DNA of 64,000 nucleotides from contig NW_022145606.1 in NCBI RefSeq assembly GCF_000002235.5, positions 45,493,774 to 45,557,773 of the forward strand, in the 5' to 3' direction. Source of the stretch: Strongylocentrotus purpuratus (Eukaryota; Echinodermata; Echinoidea; Camarodonta; Strongylocentrotidae). The translations under genes were made by a program, and so were the position numbers. Position 1 is the first letter of the stretch. Each line of letters begins with the position of its first letter. This document shows positions 14,001 through 28,749 of the stretch, piece after piece. The notes below the pieces were generated by a model. It was not told where the DNA came from. It ran no database searches and worked only from the letters and a program-made list of their open reading frames with translations.

Positions 14001-17000
14001 AAATATTGGGGAAGCTGTACGATTGATAGATGACATGTTATTTTATTCTATGCATTATGGGGAACAAGGGAAAGGGTTTTTGTGTGCAGTGGATTTTGAG
14101 AAAGCTTTCGACTCTGTATCTCATAGATATTTATTTCAAATATTGAAATTGTTCGGTTTTGGAGATTCATTTTGCTCTTGGGTAAAATTATTGTATAAAG
14201 GGATAAGTAGTTGTGTTATGAACGGTGGTCACTCCACGGGGTATTTTGAAATAGAAAGGGGAGTAAGGCAAGGGGATCCATTATCGCCATATTTGTTTTT
14301 GGTTGCCATCGAAATTTTGGCGCATGCAGTAAGGAGGGACAACGGTATTAAAGGGATTACATTTGGAAAATCTGAAATTAGGCAAGTGTTATATGCAGAT
14401 GATATGACAATATTTTTGAAGGATATTGATTCGGTTAGAAGGTTGCAATATATTTTTGAATCATTTGAAAAAATTAGTGGTCTTAAAGTGAATAAAACAA
14501 AGACACATTTTATGTGGATGGGTGAGGATGAGAACAAACCTGATGGGCCTTTATTTGGAAATTTGGTGAAGGAAATACATATTTTAGGGGTTAGTTATTC
14601 ATTAGATCGAAGATTAAAAGATGATTTGAATTATAAAGAAATTCTAAGTAAAATAAAAAAATTGCTTGTATGGTGGAAACAAAGAGATTTAACTATTATG
14701 GGTAAAATACATTTGCTAAAAACTTATGCGCTTTCAAATTAAATTATATTTCATCTCTCGTTATTGTCCCTCATTGGGTATATAAAGAAGTTGCAAAAAT
14801 TTCATTTGAATTCATATGGAGGGGGAAAGATAGAATTAAACGGGCAATAATGTATCAGGATTATGACTTTGGAGGATTAAGAATGATTAATTTTGAAATG
14901 TCCGTAAAAATACAGCGCATAATGTGGATAAAACGTCTTTTATATGGATAGAAAAGTTTGGGATGGAAATTGTTTTTTGATCATTGCTTACAGTTTGTGG
15001 GTGGTAGATTTATTTTTTTATGTGATTATGATTTAAACAAGATTAAACTCGTTTTAGATATTCCACCATACTATATGGAAATGTTGCAAGCATGGCAAGA
15101 GACAAGTAATTTAAGATATTTGGAGGGTTATATTAATCCAATTATTTTTAATAATCAGAATATATGTATAAATGGAAAAAGTATATTTGATAGATACTTG
15201 TTTGAAAGAGGGATTGTTCAACTGAATCATTTGGTTGAGAAAGGTCATGTTAAGCCTGTTAAATATTTTATGAACCTCGGTATGAAAGGTAATAATTTGC
15301 TTATGATTATTGATATTTATGATGCGATACCCAGGTTATGGAAGGATGATTCAGGGTTAATAGAATTCCTCGAGGTTGATTTGATAAGCTTTAATACTTA
15401 TTTCCATATTTCTAGTAAAAAAATACAGTTTGTGGATGTGGGTTCAAGAACAATCTATGATTATTTCATCAAAGCACTGCAACGAACGTATGATTTGCAG
15501 GTAAGGGATGGGCAAAATGATTATGATTTTATAGATAAAGAAATAAAAGAAATATTTGTTAGACCAAGAATTACTATACTCATTAGAAAACAACGTGAAT
15601 TTCAATTTAAATTATTGCATGGAGCCATATACACTAATGAGCATCTTCATAGATTTGGTTTTGTTGGTGATAATTTATGTTCGTTTTGTAAGCAGGAAAT
15701 AGAAACATACAAACATTTATTTTTATCTTGTGGGAGCGTTCAAAGGTTATGGCAGGCTTTAATACAACTTTTTGAGTTAGATGAAATTAAAGATTTAGAA
15801 TGGCGAGATATATTTGTTGGGTTGGTAGGTAGTTCATATAGAATAAAAATGTGTAATACTATCATTTTCATGGTGAAGTATGTTACATTTATGTCAAGAT
15901 CGGGGGGGGGGGGGGCGAGTACTAACTTTAGAAAAGATGAAAAAAAGCAGTTTTAGGTATAGGGATGAGGAAAAGAAAATAGCAATTAAAATGGGAAAGC
16001 TAGGATCACATTTTTTAAAGTGGGAGCAGCTTAAGATTAATTAAGATTTGCTTTCTTCTCCACCGTGAGCTTGTTAAAAGCGTAACTCGATTTTGCGGCC
16101 TGGATAACTTATTTAGTATATTTTTCTTAAGTTGAGAATGTTGGCAGACATCCACTGAGTGAGTATTGTGTGTGTGTGGGGGGGGGGTGGGTGGGTGGGT
16201 GGGTGAGTATGTGTGTGAGTTGGTGAGTATGTTTGTGTGATAGAGGGTGAGTATGTCTGTGTGATGGAGGGGGCAGGGAGGGGGCAGGGAGGGGGCAGGA
16301 TTGTTTCAGTAAAATTATCTCCAGATTTTTTTTGTTTTTTGTAATATATAAGTAAATAACATTTACAATTGACATATTATGTTTAGGTACTTATACGTTT
16401 ACTTTGTTGCTTAGTTATATGATACTGCAAATAAGTTTGTGTTTAATTATGTTTATGTAAAAGCATCAATATTGAACATGTTTATTTTATTCAATTGTAT
16501 GTCATGGTTTGTATTACACATCTGCAGAAATAAAACAAAATTGTTAAAATAAAAAAAGTAATGTTAGTGGGTATGGATAGGCGAATGGGTGCGCGCGTGT
16601 TTTGTTTGTTTAATTTCGTTTTTACAGACGTGTTTCAAATCAGATATTATTCACGTCTGGCGGCCGACCTTATAATATGCACCACCATCTGAAACTCGTG
16701 ACTTAGTTTTGAACCGGGGTCCCTCAGGGTCTGTTAGTAGGTGAACCGCTAGACCAAGTCACCAACTCACATCCCCCGAGGGACACTGCCATTTTCAATG
16801 CAAGACAAGCTTTGACCGGTTAATATTTTTTTGGTATGGTATGCAAAAATCCCAGCTACGCCGCTGTGCTTTTGCTTGTAACAGATTTGTTGTGGTGTGA
16901 CTTGAAGCAGGGAGGTGAAAGAAAAGGAGACGAAACTCTTGTAATTTATTCAAACGCATTCTTGAGTTCTAAAGCATAACAATGGGATGTGTAACATTCC

Positions 17001-17662
17001 ACTTGGCTTTGAAGTTCCATGCTCCGAACCGCGCTTCCACTGCGAAGACTTTCGGAAGCCTGGCACCAGTTTTACATGTATTACAAAATATTAAATTACC
17101 GGCAAAATTTCAGTGTAAATCAAAAACTTTATATGGGGATTTTATTGGGAATAGTACATCAAACAAATTTTCAAATTTAGAACTCCATCCTTCCTTTCAT
17201 TTGTGTGCCAGAGTTGGTAAAAGAAAAATTACATCTTGTCAAAAACTCAATATTTTAGGATGATGCGCTAATTTGTGCATGCTTTAATGTCCCGTTATTT
17301 GATCCATGATTTACAATCTTCAACAACATTAAGTTTGCTAATGCGTGTTTTCGCGTGTTTTTTTGTATTTTTCAAGTTTAAAAAAGGATGAAATTACACA
17401 AGTTTGTGTTCGCTTGTTCTACTCTTTACACATTCAACAATGGATGAGAAATCATTGGAAGGGACAGCGAACAGTTGCTGTGATACCATTTTCTGATGTA
17501 GGAATTCTAAATCCTGAAATGTCATGCGCTCTCTTATCTCACCACCAACAGTTGAAGATTAGCGCATAACTTTTCGGCGGCTTGGAGCATGGGGTCAAAG
17601 GAGAGCGGCTTGATTCCAGTCCTTCTCTATCACGTCCCTGCTTGAAGCCATGTATAAGTTTT

Positions 17663-17693
<31 letters not shown>

Positions 17694-19982
17694 CACATTA
17701 CGTCTAAAAACAACCGTGGACGTCCTCGGTTGATATGTGTCCACGGTTTAAAGGTACTATGTCCCATTTGCAGGCCAAAAAAATGAAAAAGTTAAATTCC
17801 AACTGCATTTGAAAGATAATACTAACTTAGAACTTCCCTAAAAAAAGGTGGGGCTTGAAAATGTCTTTATGTGGGAAAATAACGACTATTAGTTGTCAAA
17901 TCGACTTTAGGGCTATAGAGCCCAAAAGTAATAGTCTTTATTTTCAGACAATTGTACCGAATGGTCGTACGTTTTATGCTGCACAAAGATTCAATCAGTT
18001 TAATCTTGGCCATCACAAGAAGTGGGTTATTGATGTAGATAAATGCTCATGTACCCTTTACAACTCTTTGCATGTATGTTATTACCCAAGAAGATAAAAA
18101 GCCAGTCAGTCACTCGATAGTGTCTGACAGTGAAGTCTAGCAAGTAAACGGGTTTCCTTGCATAATTTGAATATGAGGACAATGTTAACGTTTAAATTTC
18201 ACAGATAGGACATACATGACATATTCATAATTCCTGCAAAGTTCTACAGAATTTGAGGTTGGCTGCAAAAGGGACATAGCACCTTTAAAGGTGTGTATTC
18301 TCATATTAGTCCATGGTCAGGGTACTTCACACGCGCGCACACACACACCCTCACGAACATACGCATGCACACACACAACCCCTAAAAAAGAGAAATTACT
18401 TGTATTTTAATCCTTTTAAATAGATCCGTTACAATACCACAGCCGAAGGCGATTTTATCGCAATCGATCTCGTAGGGGCGCTTAACACTGACGTCGTTAT
18501 TAGCGGTCTCTCTCCCGCTACTACCTACCTGTTTGAACTGACGACCTGCACGGTCAGCTATGGGTGCTACGGATTCAGCACCGCTCTGTCTGTGCTTGGT
18601 ACAAGTAAGTCATGCCAGTTTTGATCTGGTTGTTTCTAGTGCTTCAGTCACACCTTCGTGTATTTGGTTTGCGTATTGCCGCTTATTTATGGCAAGCCGT
18701 TCTAACATTCATTACTATTTCTTGATATCAAAAACTGATTTTTTTTTTTTTTTTTTTCTTTTTTTTTTTTCTTTTTTTTTTATTGTAAAGCAGTGGTAAT
18801 TCTTGATATCAAGAATTGAAATTTTGATATTAGGAATTCGATTTCTTGATATAAAGAAAATAGGAATAAATGTTAAAACGGCTTGCCATAAATATGCAGC
18901 AATACGCAAGCCAATACGCAAAGATGTTACTGAGGCATAACCGGGCGTATCTAGGGTTTGTAAAAAAGGTAGTGCACAACCTTCCTAAAATTCAAAATTT
19001 GCTGATAAGCAAGTAAAGAATAAGGTAATTTAGTTCTTCTAAGTAAATATCTGAGAAGCATTAAAAAGTCATCCACCACGTCTCTCTGGACATTTTATTA
19101 ATTTGAAGAAAAGAAGGTTGATATAATTGGTATGTTTGAAAATATCTAACACAGGATCAGCGCCCTTCTGAAAATATGTCCATTGGGTTTTAAAGGGGTA
19201 AGGGGAGTCTGGTTTTCCAAATTATCACGATTGGGTTACACTGATGTCAAGGCAGAAACGGTTCCCTAAGCAGGTTTGGTGACAGGACCAAATCTGCCAA
19301 GGGAACCTATCCGACAGGACATGTGTAAACATTTTATCAATGATATCGATTTTGTTTTTCTTTGCGCTGATACAAAAGTGCCTTAGCGCTAACAAAATTA
19401 CAAAATATGACAAGAAATATATACATTATACTATTGAGGGGAGAAGTATGGTTTATTGGATCTTTTGAAAGTGGCACATCTTTATAACTGCATTTCATTC
19501 TTCAACTCACACTAGCCACTTGTCCCGACAACTACGAGCTTGGTCCCAACGGCCATTGCTACCGCTTCAGAGACCTCGACCTCGGCTCCTGGTGGTCGAC
19601 CGGAAGACGAACATGCGACAACGTGGCCGACTCCGATCTCGTCATCGTCAATGACCAGGCTGAACTTGATTTCCTAACAATGAGGTCGGCGGAGATCAAC
19701 CCCAACATGACGTGGTGGGTCGGTAAGTTAAGATGGCTTGTAATGCCCGTTGTGCACGATGCGTCATTGGACTGACGCATGATTGCGCCAATTGTATGGC
19801 ACAAGGCTGCGTCAGCCCGGCGTCAACGACTGATTTGACGCGGGGCACGAGAATAATGATTACTGTACATTATGCACATGTAAAATGAATGGTGCATAGT
19901 AATGCTGCAGGCCGCTTACGGTGATATGATTTCATAAATTTCAAATGTTTGCCGTAAATTTGAAACCGGCCGTCCTCAAGTT

Positions 19983-20016
<34 letters not shown>

Positions 20017-23000
20017 GGGGGGGGGGGGGGTAAGATGTGCAAAATTGCCAAAGGTTTAAGAATAGTGTAACTTTACACGTTATTGTCTCAAAACTGTATT
20101 TGTTACTAACAGGTTCATTCACATTATTTGCTCATCCATTTTTTGTCACCGCGTGAGTGCAGTGAAAATTATGCAAAGCGAACAAACCCAAATAATGTGT
20201 AAAAGAGAAATATTACCATTATCGAAAATAATATCGCAAGTGACATTCGTTTGTCTCGCAATTTTAGTCAACAAGGGATCAAAAGATACTATATCCGCAA
20301 TGAGTAGCATTACTCAGTAGTCTCGTAGTTGTATTATACTGTCTTGTCAATGTATAAAGCATTACACTTTGGACAACTGGGTAATAGTTAAGCAGAAATC
20401 GCACCTCTTTGTTTCAAATCGTCTTTTTAATACAGGCTATTCGGATCAGTCCGTAGAGGGCGAATGGCGCTGGGTCGATTGCACAGAATCGACCGATTGG
20501 CAGAACGATCTCTGGGAGGCCGGTTCCCCTGGCAACGGTCGTCTGGACTGCGCGGCTCTCCAACCCACCGGTGATCTTGTATCTCTCGTTTGTGACAAAG
20601 CACTAAGTTACATATGCGAAATATCTCCAAAAGGTATGGTGTTTTTATGTTCAATTCATGCTGATTTCAAAGTTGTTTCGCTTGTAATATGTATAATTCG
20701 AGCCGGAAGAGACAAATGATATTATGATCTTTTTACGTACTTATTACTGCTCATTAATATGCATATATTTGACATAAGAGATTCCAATGCGAGCTCAGCT
20801 TTGGGGTCTTCGACTTCCTCATTTCCCCCTCCTCCTCTTCCAACCCCCTCCCCCTCCTCCTCTTCCAACCCCCTCCCCCTACCTCTCCTCCTCATCTCTC
20901 TTCATCCCTTTTTCCTTCTTTTTCTCCTTCTTTTTTTCTTCTTTTATCTTCTTCTTTCCAATATAAATTCCGCAAAATATGAATGATTTCAATCAACATG
21001 TTATGCCTTTTAAAATAACTTTTACAAAATATTTTCATAGATGCTAACGGCTTTCCATAATTGTTAAGTCCAACTTAGAGTTAAGTTCAACTTAGGATCT
21101 TTGTGAAACACCCTCCTGATAATATCATGACCGTTTATTTTTAAAGATTTCCAACTCCAGGACGCTAACCCAAGTGATCTTGCCGTCGTCGCTACACAAA
21201 CAAGCATGCTGGTCACGTGGACACAATCAGAGACAAGCTGTGACGTAGTCGGTTACAGAGTTCAGTATTGGCTGGCTGATGAAGACAACGCTGACGTCAG
21301 TTCCGGTAAGTATCAGGTGACCACGGTCGAAAAACGAAAAATTAGAGTTTCGAGTTTTATATATTGGAAAATCTACCGAAAAGTAATCATTTGCCTGGCC
21401 CAACTTATAAATTTGTGTTCTCTTTGAGATATTTGTTATCACATAGTCGAAAACAAAACAAAATTGATGAAAGTACTCTTTTTTTTTTTCCAAAACAGAA
21501 AATTTGATTTTATTACCCTATTAGTACCAAGTGTGATTTAAATGCATTTTGATTTTTGTTTCAAATATTTTAAATTTGAAATGAAATTCTAATTATAAAA
21601 AACAAACAAAGATACGCAAACAGAATAAAGAAACAGTACAAATCGATAACACGAGGGAGAAAGGTGACGACAGAGGGAATGAAAAAAGGGAAAAGAAATG
21701 TGAGAAAGAGAAAAAGAAAGATGGGGGTTTTCGGGAGTAGAAAAATGGCGGTGTCTACTAAGATTGTCATTATTTATATGAACCTTCGGACAATTTAGCC
21801 CCGCTGATGAAAAAAAAAGCATTGACTTTGTAAAAAAATTACATTGAGGTTAAACCAAAGTCAATTGTCAATTTGGTTCTGCCTTTCTTTGAATAAAAGG
21901 TCTAGTAACTTTAGCAGGATCCTGTTTTGTTATCGCCTGCCCTGATTTAGGACAAAGTCAATCGAGCCGCTAATCAATTATTTGTTAATTGCTTATCTGT
22001 TTACAGTTGATAATGTTGATTCTACCTAAAAACCAAAGTCCATCTTTCCATCACTGGTCCATAAATAAAAATAAAATCTCGTTAATCAGTGATTTCACAA
22101 GTTATATTACCGGGGCATTGTATACCTCAGGAGTGTTTCACAAAGACTAAGATCGACTTTAAGTTGGACTTTACTATGGCAGGACGTTCATGCCACTAGT
22201 TCCTCTAACCATTCCTGGCATTGGTCTCTCAAGGGACGTGCGAATCGTGGTCACAAATCTACAGAATTTACCTTTTTTTGATAGTTCATTATTGCAGGAA
22301 AAAACATTATCTAAATATCATAATTGAGAGACCGTTGGTGACAGCGACCAGTGGCATGAAAGGCCTGTCATAGTTAAGTCCAACTTAAAGTCGATCTTAG
22401 TCTTTGTGAAACACCCCTGGACTAGTTTTAGACCAGGAAAATAGAGAAAACAACAGAAAAGGGAACATTGACCCTGTTTCAAAAAACTTGTTATCCATAG
22501 CAAGTTTCAATAACTGTGATAAGCTACTGAAATCGTGGCATTTCATTGGCTGAGAGCAAGTTTGTCATAGAAATGTAAGCAATTGTTATTGATAACAAGT
22601 TTGATGAAACAGGGAAAATACGTGAAGATGTAATATCGAACTAAATAAAAAATCTTTCACATGAGGTGTCGATATTGTTTTCTATTTCGTAACATCAAGT
22701 AGGCATTTAAAACATGTTGCATAACAGATCTGTTCAGATGAATATTAGACTGTTAAGTTATCCATAATTCGAATTAAAGTTGAGTCTGGCCATGCGATTG
22801 CATTGTGAAAGATACGGTGTGGAGTCGATCAGAACAAGTTGATCATTTATCATATAAGTATTGGTGTGTACTGCAACGTTTTGGAGTCATTAACATGATA
22901 AGAAATCTGGCGCAGTCTTGCAAAGTAACACGCACTGTACACAAAAAGATGTATATGGGACTCAATCATGTGGCATAAAAATGGGGCCTCATGTATAAGC

Positions 23001-24260
23001 TGTTTCTTGTCATATTTAGAATATGAAGGTATTTGAAGAGCCATGCTTTTCAGGGAAAATTGTATATCTGATGATCTTTCACACTTGCATATTAACAACA
23101 ATCATAACGCTCACAAATTATTGTTCACCTCTCCCCGGAACTTTACCTTCTCTTTAATTTTAAATTTTAAAGTGTTCTGGAAATTGACGAAATTCAAGAG
23201 TGGCGAATGTTTAATAATCAAGCAATATTTTGCAGGCCCCATATGTGGAACCCCAAATTAATGGTTGGGCACATTCGTCTTTTGTATATTCTTAAGGTAC
23301 GTATGACAGATTGGATTTTGTCGGGGGCAGGGCTAGGGCACTTTGACGCCAACGCTAAGGGATTAGTACTTTAACCTTCACAATTACCATAACAAATCGT
23401 AATTTACTTAATTTATTAATACGGACATTAACGGCGTTCGATTTGACCTATTTCTTGTTTGTTCTTTGTAACAGGGAGTTGGTTGTTCGTTGGTTAATTT
23501 CTAATTAATTCAATCAGTTACTCAATCAATTTTATTTATCCATTCCTTTAGAACTCGTATACGGAGGTAATGCAAACAGCGCCTCCATCGAGGATTTATT
23601 GCCAGACCGCATGTACAACGTGAACGTGGCGGCTCTCCTCAGTCAGGATTATGAGCTGTCCCCTATTGGACCCGTGACAGTCAAAACAGGTTTGGAGGAT
23701 TTTCAGTAATAATGATAACTTTATTTTTTTATTTTTTTTAAATATAGATAATTTCCATCATTCACAGGTGTAGCAAATAAATGTCAAATAAACATTCAAC
23801 AAATGTACATACAACTCATATGAAAAAAAAATCAACATCATTATAGTTTAGTGCATTTTAAAATAACATTTCAAATTATATTGAATAAACATGATCAACA
23901 ACGTCGCCAACAACAACAACAACAACAAAAACAATGATAATAATTATAATAATAATGAGTCTAATAGGCATAATGATAATAATAGCAATAATAATCGCAA
24001 TAGTTATAATATCAACACTAACAAGATTGATAATAATATATAAACGATAATAATGATATGGCATATTTGATAATAACTATGATTCTAATGATTATTATTA
24101 TTAGAAGAAGAATGATAAGAACAGTAAATTTAATGATGATAATGATAAAAGTTATAATGAACAAAAATTATAATATTAATAATAATAATGATACTACTAT
24201 ACTACTACTACTACTACTAATAATAATAATATTACAACAACAATACTGATTATAGTATTT

Positions 24261-24297
<37 letters not shown>

Positions 24298-27200
24298 TAT
24301 TATTATTATTATGTTTGTTTACCCAGCATGCCCAGGGTAGCCTTGGACACTGACCTTCCAATGACCTTTAATGGCATGTTTCAAATAATTTCGTATACTG
24401 TTCATAAATACCCTGGCCACCCGAATTTCTACAAAATAATGTGCATTTGAACTACCCCAAAACAGCCAGGGACCCGTTTCACAAAGCCTTTTTTCAATGA
24501 CAAATGACAAAATTGAGTGACAAATCTGTTGATAACCAATCAGAAGCAAGGATTTCAGTAGCTTATAAACACAAACTGTCATTTGTCACTGATGACAAGT
24601 TTTTTTAAACGTCCCCCTGTTCTCCCTGGAAGCCCTGCAATCAGTACGAGTTTAGAGGGGACTGATCTAGATGTGTGTGAGATTTGAGGAGGTGGGGCAC
24701 ACGTACAATTACCCCTACCCCAAATCTAAAGCTTTATTTGTAGTAAGTTAAAAGCATTGCTCTTGTTGTTGTAATGTTTTGAAAGAAAATTATGCCCTTT
24801 CTCATATATCATTGAAATTGGAATATACGTATTGCATGTGACGTCTTGACTTTAAAGTATGTTGACGCCCTTCAAAGTAATACCACTGGCAATTACTTAT
24901 TATTTGTTCACATCCCCTGTAGTTGCTGCTATCATCCTCGAATGCTCGCCCACCAGCATGTCAGTGCGAGTTCCTCTGGAGCGTCTCGGCGGTGCGACCG
25001 TCGGGACTGACCTCCAGCTCATGAACGATGAAAATTGCCAGGGGGTTATCTCCACAGATGGAATGGCCATTGTTATCTCCACCAATCTGACGTCATGTAA
25101 CAATGATAGGAGTGTAAGTTGGAAAAAAGAAAGAAAGAATTTCATAGTGTGCTCACATTACCCACCTTTATGTATACAGCTGTACTCATCTACTTTGTCT
25201 TCAATACCGGAAGAATTGTGTACACTGTGAACACTCTGTTTATAATCGCATTTACACTGTTTTTATACTGTGGACAGTCTCTTCATACTGTGTTCCCACT
25301 GTTTTACATTGTAAACACACTTTACGTGGTGTTCACATTGACTTTGTTCACAGCGAATCCTTTGTCCATACCGTGCTCACATTGTTTTTTAATCTGAACA
25401 CTCTATTCATACTGTGTTCACATTTTTTTTTAAAACTGAATACTCTTTTATTGCTGTGTTTACACTGTTTTAACACTTAATTTAGTACTGTAATCTCACT
25501 GTGGTCGCGGTCTAGCTCGTGACACACTGTGACAAACTGTAGATAATTATCACACTGTGACAATGCAGTTAAAGGTAATACAAAGTTTTGGGAAATTTTG
25601 AAAATTGGCTGGATAGTGATTCTGTACAATTTTGATGTATTGGATGCCCCTGTGGATGTATTATAAGCACTAGAAAATTTAGCCCCTCAAACACTTCTGC
25701 TTTTGAGTAAAATTGAATATAAAAATTTACCGGTGCTCCCGGTAAATTTTGAAAATGTTCAAATAGCGCTTACGGCCATACAACAATAGCTGCGACCATG
25801 AAAATCTCAGAATATGTAGTTGTGATATATATTTCCCAAACGGAAAAAGCCAATTGGTCCATTTAAGTCAAGAAACGTTGTTTTATGGCTTAATTAATAT
25901 CTTGACCTTGAAAGGGAGCTATACAGCATAAAGGGTTTATTATTTATAATTTCATAACTTAAGACTCGATTTCAACCGCGAAAACGAACATTGACTTTTA
26001 TAGGATAGCATATGCTTCCAATATTTTTATTCGAACCAAGTTCATGACCCCATACCAAAACTTTTTATTACCTTTAATAAACTTTTGTAGATTTAGGTGT
26101 GTGATGTCTGTTTGTTCACAGTGTTCTGAAATTGAATATATTAAACACCGTTATCAAATTGTAGGACAAGCAGTTCTTTTCGATTGGGTTACATGGTGCG
26201 GAGGATGACAAAATCCATTTATATTATACAGATATTGATTGGCAGGGGGTGTAATATAGCATTCTTTGGACCGCTGAAGGGAGTAATATTTTCCCTCATG
26301 ACCATATTTTCCAGAAGCGCGCATATATCAGATAGCCTTGGTAAAAATATTTAAGGGGGGGGGGTCTATTTTTTCATTTTTTATTTTTGAAAAATTCCCC
26401 TTTTTTTCAGAGACAACAACATTTGCAAAAAAATTGTGAGAAACAAAAAATACTTCGAGATAATTAGGGAAAAAATAATTTCAACGGAAAAAACAATTGG
26501 AAAAATAAAATTCTTAGAAAAAAAGCATTAGGCCTATTGGGAGGAAAAAACAATTTTGAAAACAAATCTTAAAAAGAAAAAAATGGGGGGGGGGGGGAAC
26601 AAATTTGGAAACAAATTAAGACTATGGGGAAAAACATTGACCCTCGGTATTGGTGTAATTTGTGTAATTGGTGACATACAGCCCTCAAGAGGGCGACATG
26701 CATTGATTAAAAATATATTCATTTCACCAGGTGGCTAATATAACGGTAACCCGACACATGCTCCGCCGACGATTGCTCCGCCGACATTTACTCCGCAAAA
26801 CGCGACAATTGCTCCGCGACATTTGCTCCGCGACATTTGCTCCGACGTCAAATGCTCCGCCGACAGTTGCTCCGCCGACAGTTGCTCCGCCGACAGTTGC
26901 TCCGCCGACAATTGCTCCGCCGACAGATGCTCCGCCGACAATTGCTCCGCCGACAATTGCTCCGCCGACAATTGCTCCGCCGTCAATTGCTCCGCAAAAC
27001 GCGACAATTGCTCCGCCGACATTTGCTCCGCCGACATTTGCTCCGCCTGAAGCGACACTTGCTCCGCCGACATTTGCTCCGCCTGAAGCGACACTTGCTC
27101 CGCCGACATTTGCTCCGCCGACAATTGCTCCGCCGACAATTGCTCCGCCTGAAGCGACAATTGCTCCGCCGACGTTTGCTCCGCCTGAAGCGACAATTGC

Positions 27201-28711
27201 TCCGCCGACATTTGCTCCGCCGACAATTGCTCCGCCGACAATTGCTCCGCCTGAAGCGACAATTGCTCCACCGACATTTGCTCCGCCGACAATTGCTCCG
27301 CCGACAATTGCTCCGCCTGAAGCGACAATTGCTCCGCCGACATTTGCTCCGACGACATTTGCTCCGCCCAAAAAGTGTCCCATAAACTACAAATGCTACT
27401 AGTACTACGACAAATGCTTCGCCGATAATATTTTCTTTACACCTATTTTTTTCGTTTCTTTTTTTCTTCTTCATTTTCTGAATGCATTTCTTGAAATAAT
27501 GTAGATGAAATGAAATGAATGAATGTTGATGAAGTGGGAGGAAAAAGGAGTTACCTAAAAGTCATTTCGAATATATACTGAAATAACTTTCCATCTATCA
27601 CTGTACGTCCCATATAATGTATACTAAACACTCATTACATGTCGTGGGAAGTTTTTAAAAAAAAGTAGAGCAGCAAGCCACATTCCCCAATACGCGCATA
27701 CCTCCTAGTTAATTTCAAGTAGCTCATCAATATGTAATACCTGAAATTACCTCGATCAATGCATCTTACTAGGTAAAGCATTATACAATGTAATAGGTCA
27801 TCATGGAAGTTTAGAAAATAAGTAAGGGGGATTTACCAAGTGTTGATCTTTTTAAGAGTTTTATAAAGAAACAAAAAGATATTGAATATTTCTCAGCGAA
27901 AAAAAGGAACAAGCTTGTTTCGCATTTTAAGAAATGGCGATTTGACTTATGATACTCATGTTGATTTAACTTTTATTCCTGTGCCCCCTCACTCCCCTTT
28001 ATGCACTGGAGTTCAAACTATGATTTATAAGTGTACAGTGTATTTTTTTTACTATAATGTTTTTTTTTTTATAACTTTCTTGTCCTTTCATTATTGTTAG
28101 TTGTTCTTATACATATTGGTTTTTTTTGTCTGTCTAATTATTACCAATGACTTGTAAATATGTAATTTTTATATGATTGAAAATTTAATAAACACACGAA
28201 TATAAAAAAAAAAAAAGTTTAGAAAATAAGGGCATTTATATTCATAAGGAAGAGAACCCATTCAGACGGGAAAATGAGATGGCAGCCTTTTTGCTTATTC
28301 ACATTTGTACAAATCATTTTGTTGCAGTTTGATGTTAGTTCTTCATGATAAGCCAATTGCTCTTCTTCCGGTGGCTTCGTGAGTCCCTTAAATTATTTAG
28401 TGAAAACAAAGTACTCGAATGAAACGGAGTGTTTTGCACACTAACATATATATATATATTAAAGCTACATACACTTAACTAAAGGAAAGAAACCTTTAGA
28501 AAATGGACTGGATATTACTGAAAATATTATTCTAAACAAGAATGTACTACATGATTGTATTATTTTACGTTTCAATTTCACGAGAGAAATAGAACTCGAG
28601 AGGGGGAGCAGAGAAGAAGTGATGGAAATGAAAGAAGACTAATAGCATGAGAGGAAAGAAAAGAGCAAAGAAGACAAGAAAACGGTGTAAACAGGAAAAG
28701 GAGGAGCATGG

Positions 28712-28749
<38 letters not shown>

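Noticed and set aside
12598..16556. LTR retrotransposon, because of direct repeats around an RT
   Set aside because: The RT has L1/Tx1 motifs and the C-terminal Cys/His motif; no gag, protease or integrase; the repeats match a LINE 3' UTR.
16982..17263. 93-codon frame as a gene
   Set aside because: No domain, no splice context, and it lies within a repeat-rich intron of gene A.
18720..18785. Poly-A tail of a processed retrocopy (minus strand)
   Set aside because: The T run sits in the centre of a fold-back repeat, with no retrocopy next to it.
26731..27402. Long overlapping frames of Pro/Thr/Ala or Ala/Glu/Gln repeats on both strands
   Set aside because: They come from a 15-bp stop-free repeat in the arm of a mobile element.
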